Below, piece after piece: positions 7,827-16,959 of a stretch of DNA of 44,969 bases (position 1 is its first letter; each line of letters opens with the position of its first letter). Location: positions 1 to 44,969 of the forward strand of contig DEFH01000027.1 of assembly GCA_002350705.1 (NCBI GenBank), in the 5' to 3' direction. The notes under the pieces were generated by a model that searched no databases, had not been told where the DNA came from, and saw nothing but the letters and a program-made list of their open reading frames with translations. Source of the stretch: Ruminococcaceae bacterium UBA2857. GTDB lineage: Bacteria > Bacillota > Clostridia > Oscillospirales > Acutalibacteraceae. A program made the translations under genes and the position numbers.

Positions 7827-10388
7827 ATGAAACTGCTTGTGCTTGACGGAAACAGTATTTTAAACAGAGCCTTTTACGGCATTAAGCTGCTCACAACAAA
7901 AAACGGTCAGTTTACCAATGCCATCTACGGCTTTATGACCACTTTCCTGAAATTGCTGGAAGAAAGCTCCCCTGACGCTGTAGCCATTGCCTTTGACCTG
8001 AAAGCTCCGACCTTTCGTCACAAGGCTTACGACGGTTACAAGTCCAACCGCAAGGGGATGCCCGAAGAGCTTGCTTCTCAGTTACAGCCGCTCAAAGACC
8101 TGCTGACAGCATTGGGCTATCGGATTGTGATGTGTGAGGGGTTTGAGGCGGATGATATTCTGGGAACACTTGCCCATGTCTGCACGGAAAACGGCTATGA
8201 GTGCATGATTGCCACAGGCGACAGGGACAGCCTGCAATTGGTTTCCCCGACAGTCACTGTCAGAATTGCCGCTACCAAAATGGGCAGACCGGAAGTAACC
8301 CTTTATGATGAAGCAAAAATCATGGAAGTATATGGTGTGACCCCTCCTCAACTGATTGATATCAAAGCTATTCAGGGAGATACTTCCGACTGTATTCCGG
8401 GGGTAGCCGGCATCGGTGAAAAGGGTGCCAAAGATTTAATTGCAAGATTCGGCAGTCTTGACAACATATACCGGAACATTGACACGATTGATGTCAAACC
8501 CAATGTTCGCAAAAAACTCACAGAGGGCAAAGACAGTGCCTATCTGAGCCGTATGCTCGGCACCATTGTCACCGATGCCCCTGTCGATACGGATATTTCG
8601 CATTATGTCAGAACAGCAGGCGATATTTCCAAAGCCCTGCGTATCATGGCAAATCTGGAACTGTTTTCTCTCATTAAAAAAATGAATCTCGATACAGAAA
8701 ACATTCCTGCCGCACCTGTACAGGAACAGCAAGTGCCCACGCTTTCCTATGCGGAGCCCGACAACCTTCCGGAACTTTATGAAAGTCTCAAAGGCAAACC
8801 AATTGATTTCCTCTATGAAACAAATCTGACACTTTCCGACGGCAAAACAATTTATGCGATACCGTCTTTATTGCCCGATTTCACGGAATTTATCGAAAAA
8901 TTTTTCCGTGACGATACCATTCCCAAACGTACACACAATGTCAAGCCGGTTTTCAAAAAACTGGAACAGATGGGCGTTGACTGTCATTCGATCGTGTTTG
9001 ACAGCGGTCTGGCGGCATATCTTCTGAACCCCAATTCCCCGGATTATTCCCTTGACAGACTGACACAGGAATACCGTATCACCGCTTATCAGTGTGACAG
9101 AGAAACCCCTTTGCTGCAATTCATTCCCCTTGCCGACACACTCGAAAAGGAAATTGCTCAGAAAGAACAATCAAAACTGCTGGCTGAAATAGAGATTCCT
9201 CTTGCCAAAGTGCTCGCCTCTATGGAAAATATCGGCTTTGCCGTTGACAGAAATGCTATCATGCAATACGGCATCACTCTCCAACACGAAGCAAACGACT
9301 TGCAGCAAAGCATTTATCGGCATATCGGCTATGAATTCAATATCAACTCCCCAAAACAACTGGCAGAAGCTCTCTTTGAAAAACTCGGCCTTCCTGCCAA
9401 AAAGAAAACCAAAAACGGTTATTCCACCAATGCGGATGTACTGGAGGAACTGCGGCCGTATCATCCCGTTATCGGTGAAATTCTCGAATACAGAACTGTT
9501 TCCAAACTCAAATCAACCTATTGTGACGGACTTGTAAAAGTCATCGGCAGTGACGGCAGGATTCATTCCAGTTTTAATCAGACGGAAACACGCACAGGTC
9601 GTATCAGCTCCACGGAACCCAATTTACAGAATATTCCTGTCAGAACGCAGCGTGGAAGGGAATTCCGTAAATTTTTCACTGCCAAAGACGGCTGTGTACT
9701 GATTGACGCTGACTATTCCCAGATCGAACTGCGTGTGCTGGCACATATTGCCAATGATGAAAATATGCTTCATGCTTTCAAAAATAATCTTGATATTCAC
9801 CAATCCACTGCCGCTAAAGTTTTCAATATGCCTGATGATTTCGTTACTCCCGAAATGCGCAGCAGGGCAAAAGCCGTCAATTTCGGTATTGTATATGGAA
9901 TCGGAGCTTTTTCCCTTTCCAAAGATATCGGCGTTTCCGTCAAAGAGGCCGACAAATATATCAAAGACTATCTTTCTCTTTACTCAGGCATTGACCAATA
10001 CATGAAACACACCGTTCAGCAGGCAAAACAGGACGGCTATGTGACAACTATGTTCGGCAGAAGACGTTATTTGCCCGAACTCTCTTCATCAAATCATAAT
10101 ATTCGTTCCTTTGGCGAGAGAGTTGCTAAAAATATGCCCATTCAGGGAACTGCCGCTGATATTATCAAAATCGCCATGATTAAAGTCTATGAACGGCTCA
10201 AAAAGGAAAACATGAAAGCACAGCTTATCTTACAGGTACATGATGAACTGATTGTGGAAGCTCCCGAAAGTGAAGCCGAAAAAGCGGCACAGATTTTAAG
10301 TGAGGAAATGCAGAATGCTGTTCATTTGAATGTTCCTCTGCCTGCGGAGGCAGGAACCGGCAAAACATGGTTTGAAGCAAAAAATTAA
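7827..10388 (+). CDS. polA: DNA polymerase I
   Basis: Gap-filling and Okazaki-fragment maturation polymerase, 853 residues from ATG 7827 (GAGGAG eight bases upstream; the in-frame ATG at 7812 would overlap alr and bury that site). The N-terminal 5'-3' nuclease has LLVLDGNSILNRAFYG, EADDILGTLA and GDRDSLQL. The C-terminal polymerase has motif A DYSQIELRVLAH, motif B RAKAVNFGIVYG and motif C QVHDELIVE. The central 3'-5' exonuclease region is degenerate: where proofreading enzymes have DTE this has LYET, and the other metal-binding aspartates are not visible. The enzyme should therefore lack proofreading, as in the Taq and Bst polymerases. Confidence 0.97.
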   Translation: MKLLVLDGNSILNRAFYGIKLLTTKNGQFTNAIYGFMTTFLKLLEESSPDAVAIAFDLKAPTFRHKAYDGYKSNRKGMPEELASQLQPLKDLLTALGYRIVMCEGFEADDILGTLAHVCTENGYECMIATGDRDSLQLVSPTVTVRIAATKMGRPEVTLYDEAKIMEVYGVTPPQLIDIKAIQGDTSDCIPGVAGIGEKGAKDLIARFGSLDNIYRNIDTIDVKPNVRKKLTEGKDSAYLSRMLGTIVTDAPVDTDISHYVRTAGDISKALRIMANLELFSLIKKMNLDTENIPAAPVQEQQVPTLSYAEPDNLPELYESLKGKPIDFLYETNLTLSDGKTIYAIPSLLPDFTEFIEKFFRDDTIPKRTHNVKPVFKKLEQMGVDCHSIVFDSGLAAYLLNPNSPDYSLDRLTQEYRITAYQCDRETPLLQFIPLADTLEKEIAQKEQSKLLAEIEIPLAKVLASMENIGFAVDRNAIMQYGITLQHEANDLQQSIYRHIGYEFNINSPKQLAEALFEKLGLPAKKKTKNGYSTNADVLEELRPYHPVIGEILEYRTVSKLKSTYCDGLVKVIGSDGRIHSSFNQTETRTGRISSTEPNLQNIPVRTQRGREFRKFFTAKDGCVLIDADYSQIELRVLAHIANDENMLHAFKNNLDIHQSTAAKVFNMPDDFVTPEMRSRAKAVNFGIVYGIGAFSLSKDIGVSVKEADKYIKDYLSLYSGIDQYMKHTVQQAKQDGYVTTMFGRRRYLPELSSSNHNIRSFGERVAKNMPIQGTAADIIKIAMIKVYERLKKENMKAQLILQVHDELIVEAPESEAEKAAQILSEEMQNAVHLNVPLPAEAGTGKTWFEAKN

Positions 10389-10411
10389 TTTGACAGTTAG
10401 GGGGATTTGTG

Positions 10412-10912
10412 ATGCTTCATGTTTTATTTGTCTGTACAGGCAACACCTGCCGCAGTCCTATGGCAAAGGCAATCTATGCGGAAAAATCCGCAGAGTATGG
10501 TATCAGCAGTGCTTTCAGCAGTGCCGCTATCGGATTCGGAGAAGGCGTGGTTTCATCCAATGCTGTCACGGTATGTCGGGAAATCGGTATCGACATCAGC
10601 GGCCATCGTCCGAGAATCATGAGGGAACGGGATATTGACATCACAGATATTTTTGTTGTCATGACACGCTCCCATGCGGAAACCCTCATCGGAATGCTTG
10701 GGATTCCGCAAAGCAAAATCTATATCTTAGGCGGAGGAATTCCCGATCCCTACGGTTCGGATGTGGAAACTTACCGTCAGTGCAGAATGAGCATTGAAAA
10801 GGGGATTGATGAATTTTGTCGGCTTATCAGAAAAAAACTGGACAACGGTACGTTAAAGGTGGGAAATAATGATCAACCTTATATTAGAGCAAATGCAATC
10901 TGGACACCTTGA
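10412..10912 (+). CDS. ywlE: Low-molecular-weight phosphatase, probable protein-arginine phosphatase (YwlE type)
   Basis: About 166 residues from ATG 10412 (AGGGGG seven bases upstream; GTG 10409 is too close). The N-terminal active-site loop VCTGNTCRSPMA is the CX5R signature of LMW phosphatases, and DPYG near the C-terminus supplies the general-acid aspartate. The loop has threonine where tyrosine-specific enzymes usually have isoleucine (GNTCR rather than GNICR). In B. subtilis YwlE this threonine is known to select phosphoarginine, so arginine phosphatase activity is the better inference. The 3' end overlaps rimI by 44 bases, an unusually long overlap. No McsB-type arginine kinase is in the window. 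Confidence 0.85.
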   Translation: MLHVLFVCTGNTCRSPMAKAIYAEKSAEYGISSAFSSAAIGFGEGVVSSNAVTVCREIGIDISGHRPRIMRERDIDITDIFVVMTRSHAETLIGMLGIPQSKIYILGGGIPDPYGSDVETYRQCRMSIEKGIDEFCRLIRKKLDNGTLKVGNNDQPYIRANAIWTP

Positions 10913-11321
10913 GGCTTTGGCAGAACTGGAAAAGATTTGCTTTTCACAGCCGTGGTCTTACAAAAGCCTTGAGGAAGAACTTACCAACAAAACCGCTCAT
11001 TTCTTTGTTGCGACGGTTGACGGAGAAGTTGCGGGATATATCGGGGTTTATATCGTATGTGAAAGCTGTTTTGTCACAAATGTGGCAGTATTTCCGCAAT
11101 TCAGACGGCAGGGCGTGGCAACGGCGCTCATTAAAATGGCGGCTCTGACAGCGGATGCCATGGGCACGGACTTTATCTCACTGGAAGTCAGACAGTCCAA
11201 TGCTCCTGCAATTGCTCTGTACCGCTCCTTAGGCTTTGAAGAAATGGGCCTGCGGAAAAATTACTACCGCAATCCCACAGAAGACGCACTGATTATGACA
11301 AAGGTGTTTAAAAAGGGATGA
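10869..11321 (+). CDS. rimI: Ribosomal protein S18 alanine N-acetyltransferase (RimI, GNAT family)
   Basis: 150 residues. A GNAT acetyltransferase with the N-terminal EKICFSQPWS motif typical of RimI and the acetyl-CoA-binding stretch VFPQFRRQGVATALI. It transfers acetyl from acetyl-CoA to protein N-termini, classically S18. ATG 10869 has AAAGGTGGG just upstream, inside the 3' end of the preceding gene, so the genes overlap by 44 bases. The rimI-tsaD adjacency is a widespread bacterial arrangement and supports the assignment. Confidence 0.9.
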   Translation: MINLILEQMQSGHLEALAELEKICFSQPWSYKSLEEELTNKTAHFFVATVDGEVAGYIGVYIVCESCFVTNVAVFPQFRRQGVATALIKMAALTADAMGTDFISLEVRQSNAPAIALYRSLGFEEMGLRKNYYRNPTEDALIMTKVFKKG

Positions 11322-11325
11322 TGGA

Positions 11326-12333
11326 ATGAAAATATTATCGATTGAAAGCTCCTGTGATGAAACCGCCGCTGCTGTTATTGAGGACGGCAGGAAAATTCTT
11401 TCCTCTGTGGTGGCGACACAGGTGGAAGAACATAAATTATATGGCGGTGTTGTGCCTGAAATTGCGTCAAGACGGCATTGTGAAGCCATTAACGGTGTTG
11501 TCAGGGAAACGCTTGCACAAGCCGGACTGACTTTTGACGGCATTGATGCCATTGCTGTCACCTATGCTCCCGGACTGATTGGTGCTTTGCTGGTGGGAGT
11601 CAATTTTGCAAAGGGACTTTCCCTTGCCACAGGTTTACCGTTGATTCCTGTTCACCATTTGCGTTCTCATATTGCTTCAAATTATCTGGCACATGAAACG
11701 CTAAAGCCGCCCTTTCTGTGTCTGGTCGTTTCAGGCGGTCACAGTCATATTGTGGAGGTCTCCGACTATACCAAAATGAAAATTATCGGCAAAACCCGTG
11801 ATGATGCCGCAGGTGAGGCTTTTGACAAGGCCGCCCGTACTATGGGAATGCCGTACCCAGGCGGAATTCATCTTGACAAAGCCGCCCGCAACGGCAATGA
11901 TACGGCTTTCCGTCTGCCTCGTCCAAAAGTAGACGGCTGTCCGTATGATTTCAGCTTTTCGGGACTCAAAACAGCCGTTATCAATCAGATACATAATGCT
12001 TCTCAAAAAGGCGTGACACTGCCTGTTGAGGATTTGTCGGCGTCTTTCCGGAAGGCTGTGGTAGACAGTCTTATGGATAATTTTATCCGTGCGGCTGAAG
12101 ACTTCGGACATACCAAATTAGTGTTGGCAGGTGGTGTATCTGCCAATTCCCTGCTTCGTGAAAGGCTGAAAGAAGAATGTGAAAAACGTGGATGGAAGTA
12201 TTATTATCCGCCGCTGAACCTGTGCGGTGACAACGGTGCGATGGTAGGCTCTCAGGCATACTACGAATACCTGTCAGGCAACACAGCGTCGGCGGATTTG
12301 AATGCCCGTGCCACGATGTCTATTGAGCTGTAG
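11326..12333 (+). CDS. tsaD: tRNA N6-adenosine threonylcarbamoyltransferase
   Basis: Catalytic subunit of the TsaBDE complex that makes t6A37 on ANN-decoding tRNAs. 335 residues, normal length. Seen: N-terminal ILSIESSCDETAAAV (ASKHA fold phosphate 1), the metal-binding HHLRSH (HxxxH), DDAAGEAFDK and LAGGVSANSLLR. ATG 11326 lies four bases after the rimI stop. The partners tsaB and tsaE are not in the window. Confidence 0.97.
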   Translation: MKILSIESSCDETAAAVIEDGRKILSSVVATQVEEHKLYGGVVPEIASRRHCEAINGVVRETLAQAGLTFDGIDAIAVTYAPGLIGALLVGVNFAKGLSLATGLPLIPVHHLRSHIASNYLAHETLKPPFLCLVVSGGHSHIVEVSDYTKMKIIGKTRDDAAGEAFDKAARTMGMPYPGGIHLDKAARNGNDTAFRLPRPKVDGCPYDFSFSGLKTAVINQIHNASQKGVTLPVEDLSASFRKAVVDSLMDNFIRAAEDFGHTKLVLAGGVSANSLLRERLKEECEKRGWKYYYPPLNLCGDNGAMVGSQAYYEYLSGNTASADLNARATMSIEL

Positions 12334-12361
12334 TGATAAAAAAACAAAGGAGATGGTTGAA

Positions 12362-12631
12362 ATGCAGGATATGAAAGAAGAAATCAAAGTGCAGGATTTT
12401 GAAAAGGAAGCCTTGGATGAACTGACAAAGGAAATGCTCATTGTTTCGGGCTTTGAACTGAGTGTACATCATATCATTGACAGAAACGCCATGCGTTTTG
12501 TTCCGCTGAAGTACAGCGAGGACAATTTTCCTGTTGAAATGCTCGAAAATGAGGATGAAGTCAAAGAAGCAAATCAGAATGCATTTCTGATTGCTCCGCC
12601 TCCGCTTTCTCCGAAAAGGTGGGAGCATTAA
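12362..12631 (+). CDS. Small acidic protein of unknown function
   Basis: 89 residues from ATG 12362, nine bases after AAAGGAG (12346-12352); ATG 12353 is too close to that site and the longer frame would overlap tsaD. Soluble, acidic, no signal peptide or membrane segment, with a proline-rich end (APPPLSPKRWEH). Last gene before the operon terminator, so it shares transcription with alr through tsaD. Family not recognised. Confidence 0.7.
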   Translation: MQDMKEEIKVQDFEKEALDELTKEMLIVSGFELSVHHIIDRNAMRFVPLKYSEDNFPVEMLENEDEVKEANQNAFLIAPPPLSPKRWEH

Positions 12632-12646
12632 TTATTGGATTTTGGA

Positions 12647-12685
12647 AAAATGCAGACAAGCTCCATGAGTTTGCCTGCATTTTGT
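12647..12685 (+). terminator. Terminator of the alr-tsaD operon
   Basis: AAAATGCAG pairs imperfectly with CTGCATTTT around a loop containing CAA/TTG; a T-rich tail follows. It lies 16 bases after the stop of the small acidic protein gene. Confidence 0.7.
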
Positions 12686-12728
12686 TAAAATGACTGTTCT
12701 GTCACATTAAAATAGAAAGAGTGATAAA

Positions 12729-13703
12729 ATGCTTTCCATTATCAAAAAATATGCAGGTTCTTTTTTGCTTGCGTTGTCTGCAATGATAGGAGTGTTTTGT
12801 GCGGCACAGATACAGGTTCACGCCGTTTCCAAAGCGGATTTATCTGACCTGATGAAAAAATTTCCTGATGGAAAATACTGGAATCATGTCGGCTCCTATG
12901 AAAACAATCCTGACGGCTGGACAGACATTCCCTGTCCGCACGTACTGGTGGAGGGCGGCGAATATGATTATTATGTAGGTATCGGCTACTGTAATGAGTT
13001 TGGCGGAGATGTGCAGTGCGTGGGATTTGCAAACAGACTGATTTATGAAGCCTACGGCACAGAAAGCTATGAACAGTGGGAAACCACCTCTCTTGACAAT
13101 CTCAAACCCGGAGATGTGATTCGCTATAAGATGGATATGCATACGATATTTGTCACCTCCGTTGACGGAGAGAAAGTGACTTACAGTGATTGCAACGGGA
13201 ATTTTTCAGACTGTCAGATCAAGTGGAATCAGAACACCACCAAAACAGAAATATCGGATTCTCTGACGGCAGTGTATTCCGCACCGAGTACGTTGTCCGT
13301 ACCGCTGGACAACCATTCCGCTGTCAGTACCGACAAACTCAGGGCAAACAGTGAAATTACCGTTTGGGGAATCGGTGAGGGCGGTACGGAAAAATATGTC
13401 TATCAGTTTTCTGTGCTCACCCCTGATACAGATGATTACACTATTCTCAAAGAATATGCAGACGAGTCGGTTTTCCGCTATACACCTACTGTTGCAGGAA
13501 AGTATTCCGTCAAAATACAGCTCCGTGATTCATCAGGTCAGGTGTCTCTGAAAAAAATCGGATTTACTGTCACGGAGGACGATCCTGTCACCGTTATCAA
13601 CGGACAGAAAATTTACTTTGCTTTTCAGGATTTTCGGTATCAGCTTTATTCCACGCTGATGCTTGTGGTTCTCTTTCTGACCTCCAGAAAAATCCTTTCA
13701 TAG
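12729..13703 (+). CDS. Secreted CHAP-like cysteine amidase with Ig-like repeat and C-terminal membrane anchor
   Basis: 324 residues. A signal peptide (1 to about 34, LLALSAMIGVFCAA) precedes a domain of about 150 residues with a CHAP/NlpC-like pattern: cysteine in QCVGFANRL, LKPGDVIRYK, histidine in MDMHTIFV and an acidic/Asn position in YSDCNGN. This suggests a peptidoglycan amidase or peptidase, though the family is not certain. An Ig-like repeat (about 205-285) related to those in the CAP-domain gene at 500-1558 follows, then a C-terminal hydrophobic segment (about 303-319) with a short basic tail; no LPXTG motif. Probably held on the outer face of the membrane. The ribosome binding site is weak (AAGAG). 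Confidence 0.7.
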   Translation: MLSIIKKYAGSFLLALSAMIGVFCAAQIQVHAVSKADLSDLMKKFPDGKYWNHVGSYENNPDGWTDIPCPHVLVEGGEYDYYVGIGYCNEFGGDVQCVGFANRLIYEAYGTESYEQWETTSLDNLKPGDVIRYKMDMHTIFVTSVDGEKVTYSDCNGNFSDCQIKWNQNTTKTEISDSLTAVYSAPSTLSVPLDNHSAVSTDKLRANSEITVWGIGEGGTEKYVYQFSVLTPDTDDYTILKEYADESVFRYTPTVAGKYSVKIQLRDSSGQVSLKKIGFTVTEDDPVTVINGQKIYFAFQDFRYQLYSTLMLVVLFLTSRKILS

Positions 13704-13759
13704 AGAATGGCGTGGGAGAGCGGAGCAGCCGTTTGCCCGAAATTTACTGTAAAAAATCA

Positions 13760-13788
13760 TTGAAATACATAGCGGAACGTGGTAAAAT
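13760..13788 (+). promoter_or_regulatory. Sigma-A promoter of the amylase gene
   Basis: TTGAAA (13760-13765), a 17-base spacer and TAAAAT (13783-13788), 41 bases before the start codon. No catabolite-repressor (cre) consensus was recognised around it. Confidence 0.75.
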
Positions 13789-13829
13789 AATTTTGTATAA
13801 TTACTTTTCAGATAGGAGTGTATCACGAA

Positions 13830-16823
13830 ATGAACAAGCATTTGCTGAAAAAGGCTTTGAGTATCTCCCTGACAGGTGCTCTGGCTGTAACAGCCTTTTC
13901 CTGTGCAGGCACCGCTATGATGAATGCCAGTGCCGCAGAGGAAAGCTACGGTCTCAAAGACAATATTCAGGATGGTACCATCCTCCATTGCTTTGACTGG
14001 AAGTATACCGATATTATCGCTGATCTGGACAATATCGCAAAGGCGGGATTTACCACTGTACAGACTTCTCCTGTACAGCCGTCTGAGGGTGTCGGTGCAT
14101 GGTACTGGCTCTATCAGCCGACAAGCTTCTCCGTTGGCACCAATGAGCTCGGTACGCCTGATGAACTGAAAGCACTGTGTGAGGCGGCTCACGAATACGG
14201 CATGAAAGTCATTGTGGATGTGGTTGCCAACCATCTCGCAGGCAATCACGAGAATATTCAGGAGGATTTGAAACCTGATGAATACTGGCATACCGAAGGA
14301 AAAATTTCCAATTACAATGACCGTTATCAGGTAACACACGGTCAGCTCGATATGCCGGATCTTAATTCTGAAAATACCTATGTGCAGGAAGTCGTTGCCG
14401 ATTATGTAAAGGAACTGAAAAATCTGGGCGTTGACGGTATCCGCTGGGACGCTGCCAAGCATATCGGTCTGCCGAGTGAGGAATGTAATTTCTGGAGTGC
14501 CGTTACACAGGAAGGTCTGTACAACTACGGAGAGATTCTGACAGGTCCTACCGACAAGGGCAATGAAAATCTGATGAAAGAATATACAGATTATGTGTCT
14601 GTAACAGACAGCTCCTATGCAATCGACCTTGTGGGTGCATTCAAAAAGGGCAAGGCTCCCGCAACCGACGGCAACTGGGTAAACAGAGGCATTGAAAAAG
14701 CAAAACTCGTTTACTGGGGCGAAAGCCATGATACCTATTCCAACGGTGAGGGCAAAGAGACTAACGGTGTTGCACAGAATATTATTGACCGTGCGTATGC
14801 TGTCGCAGCGGCACAGAATGATGCTTCCGCTCTGTATCTGTCAAGACCGTTTGCAACGGCAAGAGACAGTATCAGAATCGGTGTCAAGGGAAGTACTCAT
14901 TATATGGCTCCCGAAATTGCCGCTGTCAACCATTTCCATAACGCTATGACAGGCAAGGCGGACGCTTATGGTGTTTCCGATAACTGTGCAGTTGTTACCC
15001 GTGAAAACGGCGGTGCTGTCATTGTAAGAGGCGAGGGAAGCGGAGAAGTAACAGTGGAAAATGTCAACGGCTATGTTCCGGCAGGCACTTACAAAGATGA
15101 AGTGACAGGCAATGAGTTTGTTGTAACGGATACAACAATCGCAGGTACCGTCGGTGAAAGCGGTATTGCCGTTGTATACGATTCCGATTTTGTCAGCAAG
15201 GTTTACTGTGACACCGACAGCGATACCAGCTTTACAGGCAGTATGACCGTAAAAGTTTACGCAACAGATATGGAAAATGCTTTCTTCAGCGTCAGCGACG
15301 GTGAACATGCATGGGGCGGTAATTTCTATAACGGTGAAGAAATCCTTATCGGTGAAAAGGTTGAGGATATAGGTGCTGACCTGAATGACAATGCAACTAT
15401 CACCTTCACTCTTTACGGTACAGGCAGCAACGGAAAAGAGGTTTCCGTTACATATACCTATTACAAACTTGCAAGCAGACAGCTTCCCGTGATTCAGGAT
15501 GGCGGCATTATCTATGACAATACGGGCACGAATTGGGATGATGTCAATATCTATGTCTATGACGAGAGCGGTGCGGAAACGATTACAAACAGCACATGGC
15601 CGGGTGTCAAGATGACAAAGGAAGAGGACAACTACTTTAGTTATCAGCTCCCCGAACAGTTCGCAGAATGTACACATATCATGGTCATCTTCAACAACAA
15701 CGGTAAAGACCAGATTCCGGGTGCCATGCAAACAGGTCTGACAATGGCTTACACAGATCAGAAACTCTATGACGGCACCAAATGGGTCCACCTTTCCGGT
15801 GAACCTGTTGAGCCGGAAGAGCCCGTTGAACAGACCAAATACGGCATTGTCGGCAGTATGACAGGCTGGGGCACATCTCCCGACTATCCGATGTATGAGA
15901 CCGAAACAGGTATCTATGTAGGAAAAACAAAAGAACTTGCCGCAGGTGACTATCAGTTCAAAGTCCGTGCAGACGGTGCATGGGATGAAAGCTACGGTGT
16001 CTATGAAGAAGCTCAGGACCGTACCAATAACAGTCAGACAAACATTGAAGTAACACTTGATGAAAATGCAGTGATCTATGTCATGCTCGACACAACAGGC
16101 GATGATGAAATCATCTGGCCTGTCAGCTATGCCATCGTAACAGATGAAAATCTTGCACCGCAATGGATTTACACAGGCAAGCCGCAGGATAAAGAACCCG
16201 AACCTGTTCTGTCCGATTACCGTGCTGTCATCAAATCCGCTGACGGTGAGCCGATGGAGATTTCCCTGTATGAAGACGGAAGCGGATATCTGGGCAAAAC
16301 CGATGTTCTCCCTGCCGGCACTTATGAGTTCTTGGTGCGTTCCGGCGTCAATCCTGAGGAAATCTATGGTATCAACTCCAAAAATTCAGACAGTGTAGTG
16401 GTAGAGCTTGAAAAGCCTTCCGCTATCTATGTAGGTCTTTATGAAGGTGCCTTGTATTCCGGAATGTACATCAAATATGCGATCGTACCTGAAGGCGAAG
16501 ATGATTCCTATCCCCATTACATCTCAACAGAACCTGCTCCGGAATATCCGCCCGAAAGAGACGAAAGTTCCGAACCCGCAGTGTCAAGCGAGCCGGAAAA
16601 ACCGACTGATACACAGCCATCGGAAACTTCCGTTCAGCCTTCACAGGCTTCCGAAGTTTCACAGGCTTCACAAGTTTCACAGATTCCGCAGACCTCTCAG
16701 ACAACTCCCGCACCTGTCAGCACTTCTGACAGTACACCTTTCATGGTGGTTGTGCTGACACTGGCAGGACTGGTATCTGCAATGGCTGTGTTCTTCACCG
16801 CAAGAAAAAAGTCTGAAGGATAA
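13830..16823 (+). CDS. Surface-anchored multi-domain alpha-amylase (GH13)
   Basis: About 997 residues. ATG 13830 is preferred over GTG 13818, which abuts the AGGAG. Signal peptide to about residue 35, then a GH13 TIM barrel with all four conserved regions: DVVANH, GIRWDAAKH (nucleophile Asp), NYGEIL (acid/base Glu) and ESHDTY. An all-beta C domain follows. Next is a CBM26-like starch-binding module (about 555-650, IIYDNTGTNWDDVNIYVYD) and two repeats resembling pullulanase X25/SusE-type modules (GIVGSMTGWGT, then a weaker copy from about 790). A Ser/Pro/Gln linker and a C-terminal membrane helix with a KK end close the protein; no LPXTG is seen. It should cut starch at the cell surface. Single-gene unit with its own promoter and terminator. 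Confidence 0.9.
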   Translation: MNKHLLKKALSISLTGALAVTAFSCAGTAMMNASAAEESYGLKDNIQDGTILHCFDWKYTDIIADLDNIAKAGFTTVQTSPVQPSEGVGAWYWLYQPTSFSVGTNELGTPDELKALCEAAHEYGMKVIVDVVANHLAGNHENIQEDLKPDEYWHTEGKISNYNDRYQVTHGQLDMPDLNSENTYVQEVVADYVKELKNLGVDGIRWDAAKHIGLPSEECNFWSAVTQEGLYNYGEILTGPTDKGNENLMKEYTDYVSVTDSSYAIDLVGAFKKGKAPATDGNWVNRGIEKAKLVYWGESHDTYSNGEGKETNGVAQNIIDRAYAVAAAQNDASALYLSRPFATARDSIRIGVKGSTHYMAPEIAAVNHFHNAMTGKADAYGVSDNCAVVTRENGGAVIVRGEGSGEVTVENVNGYVPAGTYKDEVTGNEFVVTDTTIAGTVGESGIAVVYDSDFVSKVYCDTDSDTSFTGSMTVKVYATDMENAFFSVSDGEHAWGGNFYNGEEILIGEKVEDIGADLNDNATITFTLYGTGSNGKEVSVTYTYYKLASRQLPVIQDGGIIYDNTGTNWDDVNIYVYDESGAETITNSTWPGVKMTKEEDNYFSYQLPEQFAECTHIMVIFNNNGKDQIPGAMQTGLTMAYTDQKLYDGTKWVHLSGEPVEPEEPVEQTKYGIVGSMTGWGTSPDYPMYETETGIYVGKTKELAAGDYQFKVRADGAWDESYGVYEEAQDRTNNSQTNIEVTLDENAVIYVMLDTTGDDEIIWPVSYAIVTDENLAPQWIYTGKPQDKEPEPVLSDYRAVIKSADGEPMEISLYEDGSGYLGKTDVLPAGTYEFLVRSGVNPEEIYGINSKNSDSVVVELEKPSAIYVGLYEGALYSGMYIKYAIVPEGEDDSYPHYISTEPAPEYPPERDESSEPAVSSEPEKPTDTQPSETSVQPSQASEVSQASQVSQIPQTSQTTPAPVSTSDSTPFMVVVLTLAGLVSAMAVFFTARKKSEG

Positions 16824-16847
16824 CTTTCCGACCTGACAAAGCAATTG

Positions 16848-16889
16848 ACTGCTGTACAGGCATGAAGAATGCTTGTACAGCAGTTTTTC
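16848..16889 (+). terminator. Terminator of the amylase gene
   Basis: ACTGCTGTACA pairs with TGTACAGCAGT (loop GGCATGAAGAATGCT, itself partly paired), followed by TTTTTCTTTC. Confidence 0.9.
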
Positions 16890-16901
16890 TTTCTCTTTTT
16901 G

Positions 16902-16930
16902 TTGACTTTGGAAATCAGGAATAGTAAAAT
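16902..16930 (+). promoter_or_regulatory. Sigma-A promoter of the DUF218/subtilase unit
   Basis: TTGACT (16902-16907), a 17-base spacer and TAAAAT (16925-16930), 29 bases before ATG 16960. Confidence 0.8.
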
Positions 16931-16959
16931 AGGAGAAAGATAAAAAGGAGAGGTTATTG

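Noticed and set aside
13698..14729. 343-codon open frame on the minus strand
   Set aside because: It lies antisense to the amylase gene, whose GH13 motifs are on the plus strand. It lacks a ribosome binding site and its product is low-quality His/Cys/Phe-rich sequence.
14841..16163. 440-codon open frame on the minus strand
   Set aside because: Also antisense to the amylase. Such frames arise from the codon bias of the real gene; no motif or start signal is visible.
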